Shown: positions 18,193 to 26,842 of the stretch, piece after piece
Layout: every line of letters starts with the position of its first letter
How positions within the stretch are numbered: position 1 is the first letter of the stretch
Source of the DNA: Candidatus Flexifilum affinis
GTDB lineage: Bacteria; Chloroflexota; Anaerolineae; Aggregatilineales; Phototrophicaceae
Assembly (NCBI GenBank): GCA_016713325.1
Contig: JADJPJ010000004.1
Span: 372,001-436,000, forward strand
DNA length: 64,000 nt
Direction of reading: 5' to 3'
The notes under the pieces: model-generated
Databases searched by the model: none
The model's input: only the letters and a program-made list of their open reading frames with translations
What the model was told of the DNA's origin: nothing
Translations under genes and position numbers: made by a program

Positions 18193-18975
18193 CTAAATGG
18201 ACCGCATCATGCCGCCGTCGACGCGGAGCGTCGCGCCGGTGACGTAGGCGGCGGCGGGCGACAGCAGATAGGCGGCGGCCGTTCCGAAGTCGTCGATGGT
18301 GCCCAGCCGCTTGAGCGGAATCTTGGCGATGCTCTCGGCGCGCACCTGCTCGACCGACTTGCCGCTGCGCTGCGCGGCCGCCGCGTCCAACTGCGCCACG
18401 CGGTCGGTGTCGATGCGGCCGGGGATCAGGTTATTGACGCGGATGCCGTCGCCGGCCAGTTCGTCGGCCAGCGTCTTGACCAGCCCGGCGACGCCGGAGC
18501 GCATCACGGTCGAGAGGCCGAGGCGCTCGATCGGCTCCTTGATCGACGAGGAGGTGATGGTCAGGATGGCGCTGCCCTGGTTGAGGTGCGGAAGCGCGGC
18601 GCGCACCATGCGCACGGCGCTGAGCAGCGTGAGTTCAAAGGCCGCCTGCCACTGTGCCTCGGTCGTGTCTTTGAATAATCCACCGGGGGGGCCGCCGGCA
18701 TTGACCAGCAGGGCGTCGATCCTGCCCAGGGCCGCGACCGAAGACTCGATCCAGTTCTGGATGTCCTGTGCTTTGGTCACGTCGCACACCACCGGCAGGA
18801 CTTCGGCGCCGGTTTCCTCGCGCAGGCGGGCGGCGGCGGCGGAAATGCCGGCCTCGTCGCGGCTGCAAATGGAGACCTTCGCGCCTTCGGCGGCCAGGGC
18901 GCGTGCTACGCCAAAGCCCAGACCTTTGCTTGCGCCGCTGACCAGCGCTACTTTTCCCTGTAAACCCAGGTCCAT
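18193..18975 (-). CDS. SDR-family protein without the canonical Tyr-Lys pair
   Basis: A 260-residue Rossmann protein. The nucleotide-binding motif (VSGASKGLGFGVARAL, 12-27) and NAGG (92-95) are intact and the catalytic-type serines lie at 142-144 (TSSS). Where SDRs carry YxxxK, this protein has S155-T-V-M-R159. A known group of FabG-like SDRs (the BKR-like SDR-like group) also departs from the tetrad, so this may be a subfamily feature rather than a mutation. It may bind NAD(P) with altered chemistry or none. It sits 13 bases after the DHDPS-fold gene and probably shares its transcript. Confidence 0.85.
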   Translation of the reverse strand: MDLGLQGKVALVSGASKGLGFGVARALAAEGAKVSICSRDEAGISAAAARLREETGAEVLPVVCDVTKAQDIQNWIESSVAALGRIDALLVNAGGPPGGLFKDTTEAQWQAAFELTLLSAVRMVRAALPHLNQGSAILTITSSSIKEPIERLGLSTVMRSGVAGLVKTLADELAGDGIRVNNLIPGRIDTDRVAQLDAAAAQRSGKSVEQVRAESIAKIPLKRLGTIDDFGTAAAYLLSPAAAYVTGATLRVDGGMMRSI

Positions 18976-18988
18976 CGTGTCTTCCTTT

Positions 18989-19903
18989 CTAGAAGTTCAG
19001 TTTGCGCGTCGCGTCGTCGATGCCGACTCGCTTCAGAATCCAGGTCATCTCTCCGTGCGTCCCCGTGTCGATGGGGGCGAAAGGCTCACGCAGCGTGGCG
19101 TGGGCGATGGCCCCGCGGCGGCGCAGGAGTTCCTTGCGAATGGTGAGGTTGATGATCGGCTGGTTCTCGTAGCGGATCAGCGGCAGGTAGAGGTCAAAGA
19201 TCCGCTCTGCCTCGCCCCGGTCACCCCGCTCCCACGCCTGATATACGGCGACCAGAATTTCGGTGAAGGCGAACCCGGTCATGGTGCCGGCTACGCCGCG
19301 GCCTAGTTCTTCGAGCAGGAACATGCCGCCCAGGCCGCCAAAGATGGCGAACTGGTCGGTCAGCGCGCGGATGGCGCCTATCTTCTCCATCAGCGGCGGG
19401 TCTTCCAGCTTCAGATAGTTGGCGTTGGGGATGCGGTCGGCCAGCGCCGCCAGCATCTCCGCCTTCATGATCACGCCGTTCACCGGTGGGAAGTCCTGTA
19501 CCACGATCGGCGCGGTGACGTGCTCGGCGATCTCGCTGTAGAGGGCGATGATCTGCTCGTCCGTCGGGTCCTTCATGCGCGGCGGGGCGATCATGACGCC
19601 GGTGGCGCCGGCTTGGACCGCCGATTTCGCGATATGGATGCAGGTGTGCAGATCCTGGTGGCTGGCCCCGACGATGACCGGCACCCGGCCCTGTACGGTG
19701 TCCAGCACGGTTTCCAGCACCTGGGCGCGCTCGTCCACGTGCAGCTTGGCGGCTTCGCCGAGCACGCCGAGGATGGTCAGCCCGTACGCGCCCATGTCGA
19801 GTTGGAAGTTCACCAGCCGCCGCAGACTGTCGAAGTCGATGGCGCCATCCCCAGTGAACGGGGTTGCCAGGATGTTGAAGATGCCTTTGATCGCTTTGCT
19901 CAC
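18989..19903 (-). CDS. DHDPS/NAL-family aldolase-like protein
   Basis: About 304 residues with the DapA fold. The Schiff-base lysine is present (NYLKLEDPP, Lys165). The usual active-site Tyr (YNxP) is replaced by Gln136 (VQDFPP), and the GTTGE loop reads GVLGE at 46-50, so both threonines of the proton relay are missing. This is therefore not dihydrodipicolinate synthase; a divergent pyruvate- or keto-acid lyase is more likely. I chose the GTG at 19903, with AAAGGCGGG before it, because the 80 codons upstream run into the MFS gene and are basic, non-family sequence. The gene follows the MFS transporter by 44 bases. Confidence 0.8.
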   Translation of the reverse strand: MSKAIKGIFNILATPFTGDGAIDFDSLRRLVNFQLDMGAYGLTILGVLGEAAKLHVDERAQVLETVLDTVQGRVPVIVGASHQDLHTCIHIAKSAVQAGATGVMIAPPRMKDPTDEQIIALYSEIAEHVTAPIVVQDFPPVNGVIMKAEMLAALADRIPNANYLKLEDPPLMEKIGAIRALTDQFAIFGGLGGMFLLEELGRGVAGTMTGFAFTEILVAVYQAWERGDRGEAERIFDLYLPLIRYENQPIINLTIRKELLRRRGAIAHATLREPFAPIDTGTHGEMTWILKRVGIDDATRKLNF

Positions 19904-19947
19904 GCGTCGTCCCGCCTTTCGTAAGTGCCGCAACAACCTTCGGACCG

Positions 19948-21273
19948 TCAGGAAACTTCGGCCCGCCTCTGCCACTCCTGAGTGAAATGCGCCAGGGCTT
20001 CCCGCCGGCGCCGGAAAATGACGACCACGGTCACGCCGGTGATCATCACCCCGACGGCGACAATCTGCATCATGACGCCGAAGCCGAGCCGCGTCTGAAT
20101 GAACCCGCCGGAGGCCGTCGCCGCGAACCAGCCGATGTTCCACATGACCATGCTCATGCTGCTGACCACATTATGCAGATCGCGCGGGAGCGATTCTAGC
20201 AGCAGCGGCTGGTACAGTGGATTCATGGTATTGCGAAATGAGATAGCGATCACGAACAGGCCCAAGCTGACGATCAGCGGCGGGAGCAGCCCCAGCCCGA
20301 AGAAGGCCAGCGCGCCGACTGTCATGGTGAAGCCCAGCGCGCCCGCCCGGCCGAAGCGCCGTTCCAGGATGCCGTCGATCAGTGGTACCAGCCCCATGCC
20401 AATCCAGCCGATGCTCAGGATCGTGCCGACGCTCTGATCTGGCAGATCGAACTGCGTGCGCCAGAACAGATTGTAAAACGGAAAGGTCAGCCCGCCGGAA
20501 AAGCCGAAGGCCAGCATCGGCAGGGTGATCAGAATCAGGATTCGCCATGGCACGCGCGAGGACCGCAGGGGCTCGTGCGTGCTGGCCGAAGCCCCCTGGC
20601 CGTGCGTCCGCATCAGCACCAGGGGCGCGGCGCCGATCAGGCCGACCAGCCCGCCCAGGAAGATCGTCGCACCGTAGGCGTAGGTGGTGGTCGCCGAGAC
20701 GATCCAGGCGGGTGGGACCAGACCGCCGCTCAAGCCCACAACCAGCGAGGGGATGAATCCGCCGATCAGGCTGCCGCCGGCCATCGCGCCCATGCTGACG
20801 ACGTTGTGCAGGGCGAAAAAGCGTGTTCGCCCGCGTGCGTCCATCAGATCGATCATCAGCGGAGCGTTGGCGATCTGCTGGGCGCCGTAGAACAGACCGA
20901 ACAAGAAGCGGCTGAGGACCAGCATGGGCAGGAACGGGATCAATTGCAGATAGAGCGCCAGCGTGCAGCCGACGGTCGAGAGAATCAACATGCGCCGCGT
21001 GCCGATGCGGTTGGCCAGCAGCCCGATCGGCACGCTGGTCAGGAAGCCGGCCAGGCGCGGCAGTGACTGCAAAACGCCGATGGTTTCCGGGGAATGGCCC
21101 AGGCTGACGAAGTAGAAATTGAGCACAACATCGAGGATGCCCAGCATGCCAATATGAAACACGGCGCTGTAGATCAGAAACATGACAGCGCCGTGATGAC
21201 GAGTCGTCCATTGAGCCAGCCGGGCGGCCGGCCCTCTGGGCGCGATTTGGGTGAGAGTCTCTTTGTTGGCCAC
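19948..21273 (-). CDS. MFS transporter
   Basis: A 441-residue membrane protein with twelve hydrophobic segments by inspection. Between segments 2 and 3 lies the MFS motif A-like GLLANRIGTRRM, and the halves are separated by a charged loop near residues 220-235 (RTHGQGASASTHEPLR). The second half has a matching GILERRFGRAG loop. Direction and substrate cannot be told. Within the block it may carry a substrate or product of the neighbouring amidohydrolases or aldolase. It starts 31 bases after the amidohydrolase gene. Confidence 0.85.
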   Translation of the reverse strand: MANKETLTQIAPRGPAARLAQWTTRHHGAVMFLIYSAVFHIGMLGILDVVLNFYFVSLGHSPETIGVLQSLPRLAGFLTSVPIGLLANRIGTRRMLILSTVGCTLALYLQLIPFLPMLVLSRFLFGLFYGAQQIANAPLMIDLMDARGRTRFFALHNVVSMGAMAGGSLIGGFIPSLVVGLSGGLVPPAWIVSATTTYAYGATIFLGGLVGLIGAAPLVLMRTHGQGASASTHEPLRSSRVPWRILILITLPMLAFGFSGGLTFPFYNLFWRTQFDLPDQSVGTILSIGWIGMGLVPLIDGILERRFGRAGALGFTMTVGALAFFGLGLLPPLIVSLGLFVIAISFRNTMNPLYQPLLLESLPRDLHNVVSSMSMVMWNIGWFAATASGGFIQTRLGFGVMMQIVAVGVMITGVTVVVIFRRRREALAHFTQEWQRRAEVS

Positions 21274-21304
21274 CGATGTTGTTCGCCGAAGCTAATCGTC
21301 GACG

Positions 21305-22552
21305 CTAATCGCCGACGCCGACCATTTTCTTGCCGCCGATGAATGTCGCCGTGACCCGGTTCAGAGCGTCGAGGTCTTCCAGCGGGTTGCCGTCGACGAG
21401 GATGACGTCGGCGTCCTTCCCGGCTTCCAGCGTGCCGAGCTTCGCCGCCACGCCGTTGATCTGCGCGGCCACGGCGGTGGCGCTGCGGAGTGCCGCGTAA
21501 TTATCCTTGCACACGCCGACATGCACCATGAACTTGAGCTCGGGCGCGACGATTTCATGGCCGACCGCCGGGCTGCCGGCGTCGGTGCCGAAGCCGATCA
21601 GGACGCCAGACTCGGCGGCCTTGACCAGACCGGCATAGCGGCCGGGGTTGGCGACGGCCTTCTTGCGCTCCTCGATCTTCCACTCCGGGATGTTGAAGCG
21701 GCGGGCGACGGTCTCGTTGGCCTGCATAACCAGCGGCGCGAAGGTGGTCACGATCGGGATCTTTTTATCCAGCAGCAGTTGAATCGTCTCGTCGTCCATC
21801 GTGCCGCCGTGTTCGACGCAGTCTACGCCGAACTGGGCCACCCGCTTGATGCAGTCGTTGTAGGTGGCGTGGGCGGTGATCGGCAGGCCGTTGCGGTGCG
21901 ACTCGTCGATCACGGCCTCGAGCTCGGCGTCGGTGAATTCCAGCGTGTCGTGGCAGGCCATGATCTTGATCAGGTCGGCCCCGCCGCGCACCTGCTCACG
22001 GACGGCCCGGCGCATCTCGTCGGCGCCGCTGGCCTCGCGGCAGCACCAGTAGGTGTGGCCGCCGGTCTGGATGATCGCCTCGCCGCAGATCAGCAGGCGC
22101 GGGCCGGGGAAGATGCCCTGTTCGACGGCCTGCTTTGCGAAGAAGTTGGTCTGGTTCATGCCCAGGTCGCGCACCAGCGTGACGCCGGCACGCAGGTTCT
22201 TGAGCATGTTGGAGGCGCTCTTGTAGGCGCTGATCTCGACCGCGTCGTCCATCGACTGGCGGGCCAGGTCGTGAATGCCGTCCCAGGCCAGATGGGCATG
22301 AGAGTTCATCATGCCCGGCATGACGGTCTTGCCCGCGCAGTCGATCACTTCGGCGGAACCCGTATCGCCCAGGTCAGCCATGGCGCCGACGGAGGCGATC
22401 TTGCCGTTTTCGACGGCGACGAAGCCTTTTTCAATGACCTGATCGCCGACGCAGGTCAGCACCCGCGCATTGACGAACAGACGCGAGCGGACCGGCAGGT
22501 CGAACATCGGGAGCAGGACTTTCTGATAACGCCATGCAGCAGGTTCCGGCAT
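21305..22552 (-). CDS. Metal-dependent amidohydrolase (imidazolonepropionase/prolidase-like)
   Basis: A 415-residue amidohydrolase-superfamily protein. The HxH motif is at residues 85-87 (MNSHAHLAWDG), a carboxylatable lysine in ADLIKIMA (about 196), further histidines in PITAHATYN and VEHGG, and the catalytic Asp in GFGTDAGS. The ends (LFVNARVLTC... GKDADVILVDGNPLED) form the composite beta domain. Relatives hydrolyse Xaa-Pro/Arg/Lys dipeptides or cyclic amides. GGAGAGG upstream supports the ATG at 22552, although the ATG at 22507 is possible. It lies 18 bases after the M24 gene. Confidence 0.85.
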   Translation of the reverse strand: MPEPAAWRYQKVLLPMFDLPVRSRLFVNARVLTCVGDQVIEKGFVAVENGKIASVGAMADLGDTGSAEVIDCAGKTVMPGMMNSHAHLAWDGIHDLARQSMDDAVEISAYKSASNMLKNLRAGVTLVRDLGMNQTNFFAKQAVEQGIFPGPRLLICGEAIIQTGGHTYWCCREASGADEMRRAVREQVRGGADLIKIMACHDTLEFTDAELEAVIDESHRNGLPITAHATYNDCIKRVAQFGVDCVEHGGTMDDETIQLLLDKKIPIVTTFAPLVMQANETVARRFNIPEWKIEERKKAVANPGRYAGLVKAAESGVLIGFGTDAGSPAVGHEIVAPELKFMVHVGVCKDNYAALRSATAVAAQINGVAAKLGTLEAGKDADVILVDGNPLEDLDALNRVTATFIGGKKMVGVGD

Positions 22553-22570
22553 GATGAGCCTCTCCGAGTC

Positions 22571-23707
22571 TTATAGTTCCAGGATGCGTTTTTCAGGGGG
22601 GTGCTGGGCAAGGAAACGGCTGGGCACACGAGCCTCGCCGTCGGTGACGATCATCGAGTTGATGGTGCGGTAGCCGTCGATGCCGGGACGGTAGATGCCG
22701 GGTTCGTTGCTGAAGACCATGCCTGGTGCGAGCGGGGTGTTATCCCCCGGTGCCAGCCAGGGCGATTCGTGTCCCTGCAAGCCCATGCCGTGACCGATGC
22801 GGTGGCGGATGGCCGACTCCAGGCCGTAATCGCGCAGGACGTCGAGCGCGGCGGCGTTGACCTGAGCGCAGGTGTTGCCAACCCGCAGCGTGGCCACGGC
22901 GGCGTCGTTGCAGGCGGCGGCCGCTTCCAGACAGCGCATCTGATCGCCGACCGGTTCGCCGACGATGAAGGTGGCCCCGCTCTCGGCATGGTAGCCGCCA
23001 ACGTTGGCGCCAATCCCGGCGATCAGCGTCTCACCCCGCTGCGGCTGGCGGGTCAGCGGCGACCCGTGCGGCAGGGCGGCGCGCGGTCCGCTGTGGACGG
23101 TGCCGACCACCGACGCCCCGCGCAGTTGAAAGCGCTCGCCGACTTCGCGGCGCAACTTGGCGGCGGCTTCGCCCACGCAGAATTTCAGGATGTCGAGTTC
23201 GGTGCCGCCGTCGCGGATGATGGCCGGGGCGTGATCGCGCACCATTTCCAGGCAGTAGTCGGCATAGTGGGCGGCCTGCTCGATCAGGGCCAGCTCCTCC
23301 GGGTCTTTGATCCAGCGCATCTGCTCGACCAGCGCGGTGATGCTCACTGGCGGAAGATGCCGGTAAACGTTGACGGTCAGGGCGTCGATGCCAAGCCGGA
23401 GGACGCCGGCCTCGCGCACCATCCAGGCGACCGGGTGTTCTTCGCCGGGGTACTCGAAATAGGTGCGGATGTCCCTGATCCAGGTGTCTCCGGCGTTTTC
23501 CTGTTCCAGCAGCGGCACGAACAGGGCCGGTTCACCGACCCGCGGGATGAAAGCGGCCAATGGCCGCTCCGACGGGATGTGATGGAAGCCGACGGCGTAG
23601 TTGACGTTGACCGCGTCGAGCAGCAGCAGACCGTCGAGCGAATGCCGATCCATGGCCTCCTGAATCTGCGCGACCTTGCGGCGGTAAAACTCGACGGGAA
23701 GGATCAT
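22571..23707 (-). CDS. M24-fold protein lacking most metal ligands (creatinase-like)
   Basis: A 378-residue protein with the N-terminal creatinase domain and C-terminal pita-bread fold of the M24 family. Of the five metal ligands of aminopeptidase P and prolidase, the first Asp is Gly231 (GIGANVGGYH), the second is Glu242 (HAESG), and the last Glu is lost (GYRTINSMIV; Ile349/Asn350). His306 (HRIGHGMGLQGHE) and Glu335 (FSNEPGIY) remain. Creatinase is the known metal-free M24 enzyme, so a hydrolase of that sort is more likely than a peptidase. Its start overlaps the M14 stop by four bases. Confidence 0.85.
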   Translation of the reverse strand: MILPVEFYRRKVAQIQEAMDRHSLDGLLLLDAVNVNYAVGFHHIPSERPLAAFIPRVGEPALFVPLLEQENAGDTWIRDIRTYFEYPGEEHPVAWMVREAGVLRLGIDALTVNVYRHLPPVSITALVEQMRWIKDPEELALIEQAAHYADYCLEMVRDHAPAIIRDGGTELDILKFCVGEAAAKLRREVGERFQLRGASVVGTVHSGPRAALPHGSPLTRQPQRGETLIAGIGANVGGYHAESGATFIVGEPVGDQMRCLEAAAACNDAAVATLRVGNTCAQVNAAALDVLRDYGLESAIRHRIGHGMGLQGHESPWLAPGDNTPLAPGMVFSNEPGIYRPGIDGYRTINSMIVTDGEARVPSRFLAQHPPEKRILEL

Positions 23708-25413
23708 GTCAGGGTCACCTCACACGTGGTGACGCCGGCGCGCGGCGACCCGGCTTCGACGGTGAGGGTCGCGCCGGCGGGAGCGCGTACCAGCCATTCG
23801 GCCTTGCGCTGCGGGCTGGTCCACTGGCGCAGCCAGGGCGACCAGGTCGCGTTGCGCTCGTCGCGGCCGGCCAGATGCCCGAGATCCTGGCTGGCATCGC
23901 CCATGATCAGTTCGACGCCTTCCGGCGAGTGCAGCGCGGCGGTGGTCGTCCTGGCCACCCCCTGCTTGATGGCCATCTCGGTCAGGTTGGTGGGCAGGAA
24001 ACCCTCGTTCTTGACCACCGCCGTGATCTTGTACAGATCTGCGCCCAGGGACTCGGCGGTCAGCGTTGGGATGCGCACCAGCGGGGTGCAGGCGGCGTGC
24101 TTGAGCGTGAAGAGGCAGTTGTGGTGGATCGTCTCGTGCAGGAAGCCACGCGCCTTCTCGGTGGCCGCCCAACTGGCCGGCGGTGGGTTGCGGAAGGTGT
24201 ACATGTGCGTCCAGCCGCCGATCTCGACCCGACCCAACTGCGGATGGTCGAAGGGCGCCCAGGGGATGAAGCCCTTGCCGCCCAGGTGCTCGTCGTTGTA
24301 CTTGAGCAGCCGGATCTCGTCGTCGGTGGAGCGGGCGCGCACCTGATACTTCTCCGGATGCTCCAACCCCGCCGCGATCTCCGGGTTCCACAGCTCGGTC
24401 GAGAAGGTGATGATGCCCATCTCGTCGTAGGTCCACTGCATGATCGAGCCCGTGCGCGCCTGCGACGGGTCGGGCGTGAATTCCTCGTAGACCGAGATGA
24501 CCGGATAGCCGGTGGTCGCCTCGGCCATGGCGCCGATCGTTTTGTAGATGGCCAGGTCGGCGCGCGGGATGCTGCTGTCCGGGGCGATCAGCGAGGGGCG
24601 CAGGTGCAGCCCACCGTGCGTGTGGTAGCACTGCATGCCGCTGATGTTGGTGTGATCCATGATGAAGCGGGCGGCGGCCATCGCCTCCGGCTCGCTGAGC
24701 GGGTACTCGCCGGCCCCGTACTGCCGGTTTTCCGGGTACCAGCCGGCCGGGAAGTTGCGATTCATGTTGCCGTCGCGGGGCTTCTGAATTTCGAAGGACA
24801 CGCCGTCCCAGTCGCCGCGGATCTCGCCCTCGCGGAACATGCGGTAGTACTGACCACCGACCTCACCCGGCTCGCGCAGGACCATCAGGCGCGGGTCCTC
24901 GTCGGAGACTTTCCATTCGCCGGCCGGGTCTTCGACGCGCATCTGCACGATGGCGCCGTCGCCGTTGATGTCGTACTGGCACAGGCCGGCAGTTTGCTCC
25001 TCGCCGGGCAGGTAGCGGCCGTTGCCGCACCAGTGGTGGCCGGTGGTCAGGCTGATCTCCGCGCCATCCGGGTTGAGCCGGGGCAGGATATAAAAGGTCA
25101 TGTTGTCGAGCAGCCACGTCACCAGCGGGTCCGTGCCGTAGTTCTCCAGCAGGTACCAGGCGGTGTACAGGGCGGTGTGCGAGGTCGCCACCTCTTCGGC
25201 GTGGATGTGCGCGTCGATGTAGAAGGCGGGCTTGCGGTCGGGACTGCCGGTGGCCGGGTTGGTGATGGTCAGGCACCAGACCTCACGCCCGCGCCAGCTC
25301 TTGCCGATCGAGCCCAGGCTGGCGAACGCCGCGTGTGCGGCGGCCAGCCCGTGCAGGTGTTCGGTGAGCGCGTCGTAGAGGAAGTATTCGCTGAAGTCGA
25401 TCGGATAGCGCAT
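23704..25413 (-). CDS. M14-family zinc carboxypeptidase
   Basis: A 569-residue protein. The M14 residues are present in order: zinc ligands HxxE in DAHIHAEE (about 69-76), NPDG with the substrate-binding Arg (PRLNPDGAEI), NMNRNFPAG for the Asn-Arg pair, the third zinc histidine in QCYHTHGG, and the catalytic Glu in STELWNPE. The last 130 or so residues form an added beta-rich domain. No signal peptide is seen, so it should act inside the cell on imported peptides or amides. It starts three bases after the hydantoinase gene and overlaps the M24 gene by four. Confidence 0.9.
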   Translation of the reverse strand: MRYPIDFSEYFLYDALTEHLHGLAAAHAAFASLGSIGKSWRGREVWCLTITNPATGSPDRKPAFYIDAHIHAEEVATSHTALYTAWYLLENYGTDPLVTWLLDNMTFYILPRLNPDGAEISLTTGHHWCGNGRYLPGEEQTAGLCQYDINGDGAIVQMRVEDPAGEWKVSDEDPRLMVLREPGEVGGQYYRMFREGEIRGDWDGVSFEIQKPRDGNMNRNFPAGWYPENRQYGAGEYPLSEPEAMAAARFIMDHTNISGMQCYHTHGGLHLRPSLIAPDSSIPRADLAIYKTIGAMAEATTGYPVISVYEEFTPDPSQARTGSIMQWTYDEMGIITFSTELWNPEIAAGLEHPEKYQVRARSTDDEIRLLKYNDEHLGGKGFIPWAPFDHPQLGRVEIGGWTHMYTFRNPPPASWAATEKARGFLHETIHHNCLFTLKHAACTPLVRIPTLTAESLGADLYKITAVVKNEGFLPTNLTEMAIKQGVARTTTAALHSPEGVELIMGDASQDLGHLAGRDERNATWSPWLRQWTSPQRKAEWLVRAPAGATLTVEAGSPRAGVTTCEVTLT

Positions 25414-25416
25414 CGG

Positions 25417-26835
25417 TCAGAAGCCCTTGTAGACGTTTTCGCGAACAGGACGGACGAACTTGCCCCAACCGGGTTCGCCGACGACCTGCCCGTCCTGGAA
25501 CACGGTTCGACCGTTGACGAGGGTGCGCAGGACTTTGCCCTGGAAGGTCTTGTCCTCGTAGAGCTTGTCGCAGGCCTTGGCCTTGCTGAACAGCATGTCC
25601 TGCGAGATGGTGGTTGTGACGTTCGGATCGTAGATGACCAGGTCGGCGTCGGAGTTGACGGCGATCACGCCTTTCTGCGGGTAGATGCCGTAGCGCTTCG
25701 CTCCGTTGGTACTCATCAACTGGACGGCATGGAGGAGATCCAGCCTGCCGGTGAGCGCGAAATCCATCACGGCCAGGACGAGTTCCTCGACGCCGGGCGA
25801 TCCGGGCGGCGTGCGCCACAGATCGGTGCGGGCGCGCTCTTTCTCTTCGGCGGTGAACGGGGAGTGATCGGTGGTGATGGCCATCAGGCTGCGATCGCGC
25901 AATCCCTGCCATACCGCCTCCTGGTCATCTTTCGTGCGCAGCGGCGGGTTGATCTTGGCGTAAGGGCCGGCCTTCTCCATGTCCTGCTCGGTGAAGAGCA
26001 GGTAGTGGGTGCAGGTTTCGGCGCTGGCCGTCGAGCCGGTGCGCTTGAAGCGCTGAAAGACCTCCAGCGCCTCGCGGGAGCTGACGTGGACGATGTGCAG
26101 GTTGACGCCGATGCTCTCGTTGAGGGACATCAGCGTGGCGATGGCCAGCGCCTCGACATGGGGCGGGCGCGACTCGTTGTGGGCGAATACGTCGTTGCGC
26201 CCGGCGGCCTTAAGCTGCGCGGTGTGCCATTCCAGCAGGGCGTTGTCTTCGGCATGAACGGCGCAGACCAGGCCCGTCTCCGCCACCAGCTTCATGCCCT
26301 GATAGAGGCGCTCGCTGGTGGGCAGGCACAGGCCGTCGAATTCGTCGTCGCGGCCGGCCGGCGCGGCGGTCATGAAGATCTTGTAGCCGATCGCGCCTTC
26401 ATCGGCCATGGCTTGCACTTCTTCGCGCCTGAGCAGGCCCGGCGCGCCGAAGAGAGCGAAATTGACGTAGGCGTCCGCCTCGCCCAGGGCGCGACGCGCG
26501 CGGAAAATGTCGCCGGTGGCGCAGCAGGGCTTGCTGATCGGCATCTCGAAGATGGTGGTTACCCCGCCGGCGGCGGCGGCGCGCGTCTCGGTGGCAAAGT
26601 CGCCGCGTTCGGGATAAGCCGGGGCGCGGCAGTGGAAGTGAATGTCGACCGCGCCGGGGATGACCAGCTTGCCGGTCGCATCGATCCGCTCGGCGGCGTC
26701 CAGCTGGGTGCCGCGGGCGACGAGCGCCGCGATCTTCCCTCCCCGGAGCGCGATGTCGACGGCGGCGACGCCGGACTCCATCACGACATCCCCATTGACG
26801 ATCACAGTGTCAAAAGCCATGCTGTCCACAGACAT
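25417..26835 (-). CDS. Cyclic amidohydrolase (hydantoinase / dihydropyrimidinase / allantoinase family)
   Basis: About 472 residues. The binuclear zinc site is complete: HFH in VDIHFHCRAP, the carboxylated lysine in GYKIFMT, histidines in VCAVHAEDN and LHIVHVSS, and the Asp in ITTDHSPF. NPPLR (KINPPLRTKDD) is typical of hydantoinases and allantoinases. It should open a cyclic ureide, imide or dihydropyrimidine ring; the exact substrate cannot be read. The ATG at 26835 follows the M20 stop by seven bases and is preferred, with 26820 as an alternative. With the adjoining M20 hydrolase it resembles a hydantoinase-carbamoylase pair. Confidence 0.85.
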   Translation of the reverse strand: MSVDSMAFDTVIVNGDVVMESGVAAVDIALRGGKIAALVARGTQLDAAERIDATGKLVIPGAVDIHFHCRAPAYPERGDFATETRAAAAGGVTTIFEMPISKPCCATGDIFRARRALGEADAYVNFALFGAPGLLRREEVQAMADEGAIGYKIFMTAAPAGRDDEFDGLCLPTSERLYQGMKLVAETGLVCAVHAEDNALLEWHTAQLKAAGRNDVFAHNESRPPHVEALAIATLMSLNESIGVNLHIVHVSSREALEVFQRFKRTGSTASAETCTHYLLFTEQDMEKAGPYAKINPPLRTKDDQEAVWQGLRDRSLMAITTDHSPFTAEEKERARTDLWRTPPGSPGVEELVLAVMDFALTGRLDLLHAVQLMSTNGAKRYGIYPQKGVIAVNSDADLVIYDPNVTTTISQDMLFSKAKACDKLYEDKTFQGKVLRTLVNGRTVFQDGQVVGEPGWGKFVRPVRENVYKGF

Positions 26836-26842
26836 AGGTGGT

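Noticed and set aside
20144..20200. An 80-codon N-terminal extension of the DHDPS-fold protein
   Set aside because: It lies in the MFS gene, is Arg-rich and non-homologous; the GTG at 19903 with a ribosome site is a better start.
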